DNA from: JBBDWZ01 sp050732575
GTDB taxonomy: Bacteria; Gemmatimonadota; Gemmatimonadetes; Longimicrobiales; RSA9
Direction: 5' to 3'
DNA: 8,324 bases
NCBI GenBank assembly: GCA_050732575.1
Contig: JBOHRF010000226.1
Coordinates: 1 to 8,324 of the forward strand
Both the position numbers and the translations under genes were made by a program. Below the pieces are notes generated by a model. That model had not been told where the DNA came from, ran no database searches, and was given only the letters and a program-made list of their open reading frames with translations. How positions within the stretch are numbered: the first letter of the stretch is position 1; every line of letters starts with the position of its first letter. Shown here in pieces: positions 6,347 to 8,324 of the stretch.

Positions 6347-6541
6347 GTACCCGCAGCTGTGCCCAGACATTTCCTGCGCGAGGTAGAACATTTCTTCGCC
6401 ATTTACAAGGAACGGGAAGGCGCTCAGACGCGGCTCACCGGTTGGCGTGACCGCGACGTCGCACGGACCATGATCCTATTTGCGCGCGCGCACTACAACG
6501 AAGCGCACGGAATCGGTCCCCTACTGATGCGTCACAAGTGA
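6347..6541 (+). pseudogene. ppa: C-terminal remnant of family I inorganic pyrophosphatase
   Basis: The translated segment VPRHFLREVEHFFAIYKEREG, then TRLTGWRDRDVA, matches the C-terminal end of family I (hexameric) pyrophosphatases, whose consensus is close to P-x-H-x-L-x-E-I-x-H-F-F-x-x-Y-K-x-L-E followed by GW and an A-x-x-x-I helix. Only about 65 codons are open, from after the in-frame TGA at 6344-6346 to TGA at 6539-6541. The full enzyme is about 170-220 residues, and the catalytic Asp/Glu/Lys region is missing. The upstream DNA is occupied by the thioredoxin gene on the other strand. A GTG at 6359 could start a 60-residue peptide but lacks a ribosome site. The reading frame and its protein-like sequence are intact, so the truncation may be recent or the fragment may be retained. 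Confidence 0.75.
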
Positions 6542-6556
6542 CGCGTTACGAGTCAC
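6529..6556. repeat. Overlapping palindromes at the end of the ppa remnant
   Basis: GCGTCAC-AA-GTGACGC (6529-6544) is a 7-bp inverted repeat with a 2-base centre. Its right half is reused in GTGACGCGTTACGAGTCAC (6538-6556), a 19-bp near-palindrome with one mismatched pair. Two more GTCACT/GTCACTTG motifs occur at 6668-6688. Without a T-tract these look more like binding sites than a terminator. The stretch 6557-6686 otherwise shows no gene. Confidence 0.55.
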
Positions 6557-6752
6557 ACGAATCCGATATCCGCGCAACGAAAAAGCAGTTCATCCAACGT
6601 GGAAATAATACGTCGTGCCCGCGGCGCTGACACGGGCGAGACGGCCAGCCAACATGCTTTAACACGCGTCACTCGGCACCCGTCACTTGGTATGCTTGTT
6701 GCCTCGTCCTGAGAGGCGGAGGCCGGAATTATTCGAGAACGAGCGCAGCACC

Positions 6753-7292
6753 GTGGCGATCCTATTTACGATCTACCTCTTCATCGTCGTCGCACTACCC
6801 GTGGCCCTGGGCGTTGCGGTCAGCTACCGCAGTCTCTGCCGCACCCGCCATTGTCCATTGTGTGGCAGCGAATCGGTGCAGCTCGCTTCCAGAATAGGAC
6901 GACTGCTGGACCGGCTTCGGTTGCGTAGCGCAATTCAGCGCCGCTGGTGCGTTCGTTGTGGTTGGGAAGGATTCGCGCGTTTGGGTAGAGAATTGGCGCA
7001 TGCCACGGGTGAGTTCAACCTCTTTGCAGCGGCCCCACCCACTTCAGGCTGTCGCACCGAACCAGTGCGCACGCTGCGTCTGGGCGAAGTGCAGTGGCGC
7101 GTGTTGCTGCAATGCTGGCAGGACCAGGGTTGGTATTTCGGGCAACTCATTTTCCTGGGACCGGCGGGTCACCTGCAGCGAGACCCACTCCATCCGCTCA
7201 CGGGTCCAACCCGGCGCGACGTCTTCGATCAGGCTCTCGCACTGTCCGACCGGTTGCTCGCTTATCGACTGAAGGACCTGGTCTCTGACTGA
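6753..7292 (+). CDS. Membrane-anchored protein with two CxxC zinc-ribbon knuckles
   Basis: I do not recognise a named family. The 179-residue product begins with a single hydrophobic helix (AILFTIYLFIVVALPVALGV, residues 2-21), then CPLCG (34-38) and CVRCGWEG (66-73), an arrangement that would hold one zinc ion. The knuckles are separated by a basic stretch (GRLLDRLRLRSAIQRR). The remainder, to residue 179, is soluble-looking with several Trp (VQWRVLLQCWQDQGWYF) and a C-terminal helix (DQALALSDRLLAYRLKDLV). GTG at 6753 is chosen because the membrane helix starts there. TTG at 6687 would add 22 residues of unremarkable sequence; neither has a clear ribosome site. The stop codon touches the stop of the convergent Nudix gene. 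Function unknown; it may be a redox or nucleic-acid related anchor. Confidence 0.75.
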   Translation: MAILFTIYLFIVVALPVALGVAVSYRSLCRTRHCPLCGSESVQLASRIGRLLDRLRLRSAIQRRWCVRCGWEGFARLGRELAHATGEFNLFAAAPPTSGCRTEPVRTLRLGEVQWRVLLQCWQDQGWYFGQLIFLGPAGHLQRDPLHPLTGPTRRDVFDQALALSDRLLAYRLKDLVSD

Positions 7293-7766
7293 TCAGCCGC
7301 CCGCTGACACCTTGTCCTGACATCCGGCCGCCAGTGCGGCCTCCTTCAACATCCGCCGCCGCTCCTTGTATTTTATGCGACGCAATGCCTCGTCCAGTTC
7401 CAGCCACGCGTGCTCACTGATTTCCTTGGGCGCGAGTCGTACGTCGATGGACGTAGACTCCGCCAGATAGTACGTCACCTTCTTGTGAATCAAGGTACGC
7501 TCCGTTTCACGACCCGACGTGAAGCGGTAGCTCTCACTCCACTCGAAGCCGGGTACCATGCGCAGCAGGTCAGCGGTCAGCCCTGCTTCTTCCTCCAACT
7601 CGCGCAGCGCGGTCTGCAACAGAGTTTCATTAGAATCGACGCCACCCTTGGGAAATTCCCAGAGTGGCCGTTTGGTCAGGCGGGAAAGAACGAGCAGAAA
7701 ACGGCAACGGCCGGTATCGCGGTAAAACACGATCATGCCGGCCGAAACGTGACGACGAATGCGCAC
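7293..7766 (-). CDS. Nudix hydrolase, Ap4A-hydrolase/MutT-like
   Basis: Hydrolyses a nucleoside diphosphate-linked compound. The Nudix box GX5EX7REUXEEXGU is complete at residues 41-63 (G41, E47, R55, E56, E59, E60, G62, L63), giving the Mg-binding REXXEE. The preceding WEFPKGG is reminiscent of diadenosine tetraphosphate hydrolases (W-x-x-PKG), but substrate specificity cannot be settled. Length 157 residues is typical. Start taken is GTG at 7766, just after the metK stop (TGA, CC, GTG), giving RIRRHVSAGMIVFY. A GTG at 7814 inside metK has a G-rich site upstream and would give 173 residues. The gene is co-directional with and probably translationally coupled to metK. It converges with the zinc-ribbon gene with no intergenic base. 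Confidence 0.92.
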   Translation of the reverse strand: MRIRRHVSAGMIVFYRDTGRCRFLLVLSRLTKRPLWEFPKGGVDSNETLLQTALRELEEEAGLTADLLRMVPGFEWSESYRFTSGRETERTLIHKKVTYYLAESTSIDVRLAPKEISEHAWLELDEALRRIKYKERRRMLKEAALAAGCQDKVSAGG

Positions 7767-7768
7767 GG

Positions 7769-8324
7769 TCAGGCGAGGGCTACCGTGCGTGCCGCGACCT
7801 TGATCGCCTCCCACGGGAATGAACCCCCTTCCGGCGAACGGCCAAAGTGACCGTAGGCCGCCGTGGGTGAATAGATCGGTCGCAACAGGTCCAGTGCCTC
7901 AATAATGCCGCGCGGTGAGAGATCGAAATTGGAGCGAATGAACTCGCGGATAGTGCGCGCATCGGCGCGCGCCGTACCGAAGGTTTCCACTCCAATGGCA
8001 ACCGGTTCGGCCACTCCAATGGCATATGCAACGCAAATCTCGCAGCGCGCGGCCAGTCCACCGGCCACCACGTTCTTGGCCGCCCAACGCGCTGCGTAGG
8101 CCGCAGAACGGTCTACTTTGGATGGATCCTTGCCACTGAATGCGCCGCCACCATGACGCGCCGCGCCGCCGTAAGTGTCTACGATGATCTTGCGTCCGGT
8201 CAATCCAGTATCGGTCGCCGGACCTCCTTCCACGAACGAACCCGATGGATTCACCAGCACCAGGTCTTTCCAGTTGCGGGTCAGTGCGTGCGACGGAAGT
8301 TGTTCGGGAATCAGTGTCTCCACC
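7769..8324 (-). CDS. metK: S-adenosylmethionine synthetase, C-terminal half (cut by window edge)
   Basis: Makes S-adenosylmethionine from methionine and ATP in the cytoplasm. The visible 185 codons are the C-terminal part of a protein normally about 385-400 residues long, and the frame runs off the right edge. Signature elements are GRKIIVDTYGG, the P-loop-like GGGAFSGKDPSKVDRSAAY, YAIGVAEP, VETFGT and the C-terminal TAAYGHFGR followed by FPWE. The lysine and aspartate of GKDPSKVD and the downstream core correspond to the central and C-terminal domain residues that complete the active site. No frameshift is seen. The Nudix gene starts two bases after the stop. The final residues (AARTVALA) are ordinary for the family. 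Confidence 0.97.
   Translation of the reverse strand, partial: VETLIPEQLPSHALTRNWKDLVLVNPSGSFVEGGPATDTGLTGRKIIVDTYGGAARHGGGAFSGKDPSKVDRSAAYAARWAAKNVVAGGLAARCEICVAYAIGVAEPVAIGVETFGTARADARTIREFIRSNFDLSPRGIIEALDLLRPIYSPTAAYGHFGRSPEGGSFPWEAIKVAARTVALA

Overview
The window looks like chromosomal DNA from a fairly GC-rich Gram-negative bacterium. Evidence for this is two outer-membrane type proteins, lipoprotein signals, and a zinc-type ABC importer with a periplasmic binding protein. Frequent GTG, TTG and even CTG starts, together with the housekeeping gene variants, would fit an environmental lineage such as Gemmatimonadota. That placement is only a guess, because no marker gene is present to fix it.

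Layout. Bases 1-397 hold no supported gene. They contain a long imperfect inverted repeat (30-182), a pair of direct repeats one to two helical turns apart, and a tandem array of six 12-bp units (324-395) that ends two bases short of a stop codon. From 5514 down to 398 runs a six-gene minus-strand cluster: an outer-membrane channel-like protein with a His/Glu-rich loop, a zinc/manganese-type substrate-binding protein, the ABC ATPase, the ABC-3 permease, a small signal-bearing barrel-like protein that seems to start at CTG, and a metzincin-like lipoprotein. The last five are packed with a 45-bp gap or short overlaps, so the cluster is probably one operon.

Upstream of it (5515-5834) is a 320-bp leader or spacer. 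It contains a strong intrinsic terminator hairpin and a second 9-bp stem, which could end the preceding thioredoxin transcript or attenuate the metal operon. Next comes a TrxC-like thioredoxin with an N-terminal zinc finger (minus, 5835-6281). Divergent from it is a C-terminal remnant of a family I inorganic pyrophosphatase gene (plus, 6347-6541). Overlapping palindromes at 6529-6556 follow.

A plus-strand gene for a membrane-anchored protein with two CxxC knuckles (6753-7292) ends exactly where a minus-strand Nudix hydrolase gene (7293-7766) ends. The Nudix gene lies directly behind metK, whose C-terminal half fills the rest of the window.

Working together. The central cluster plausibly moves a transition metal, most likely zinc, across both membranes: channel in the outer membrane, binding protein in the periplasm, permease and ATPase in the inner membrane. 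A zinc-dependent lipoprotein protease and a small envelope protein are encoded by the same transcript. The link between metal import and an envelope zinc protease is inferred from gene order alone.
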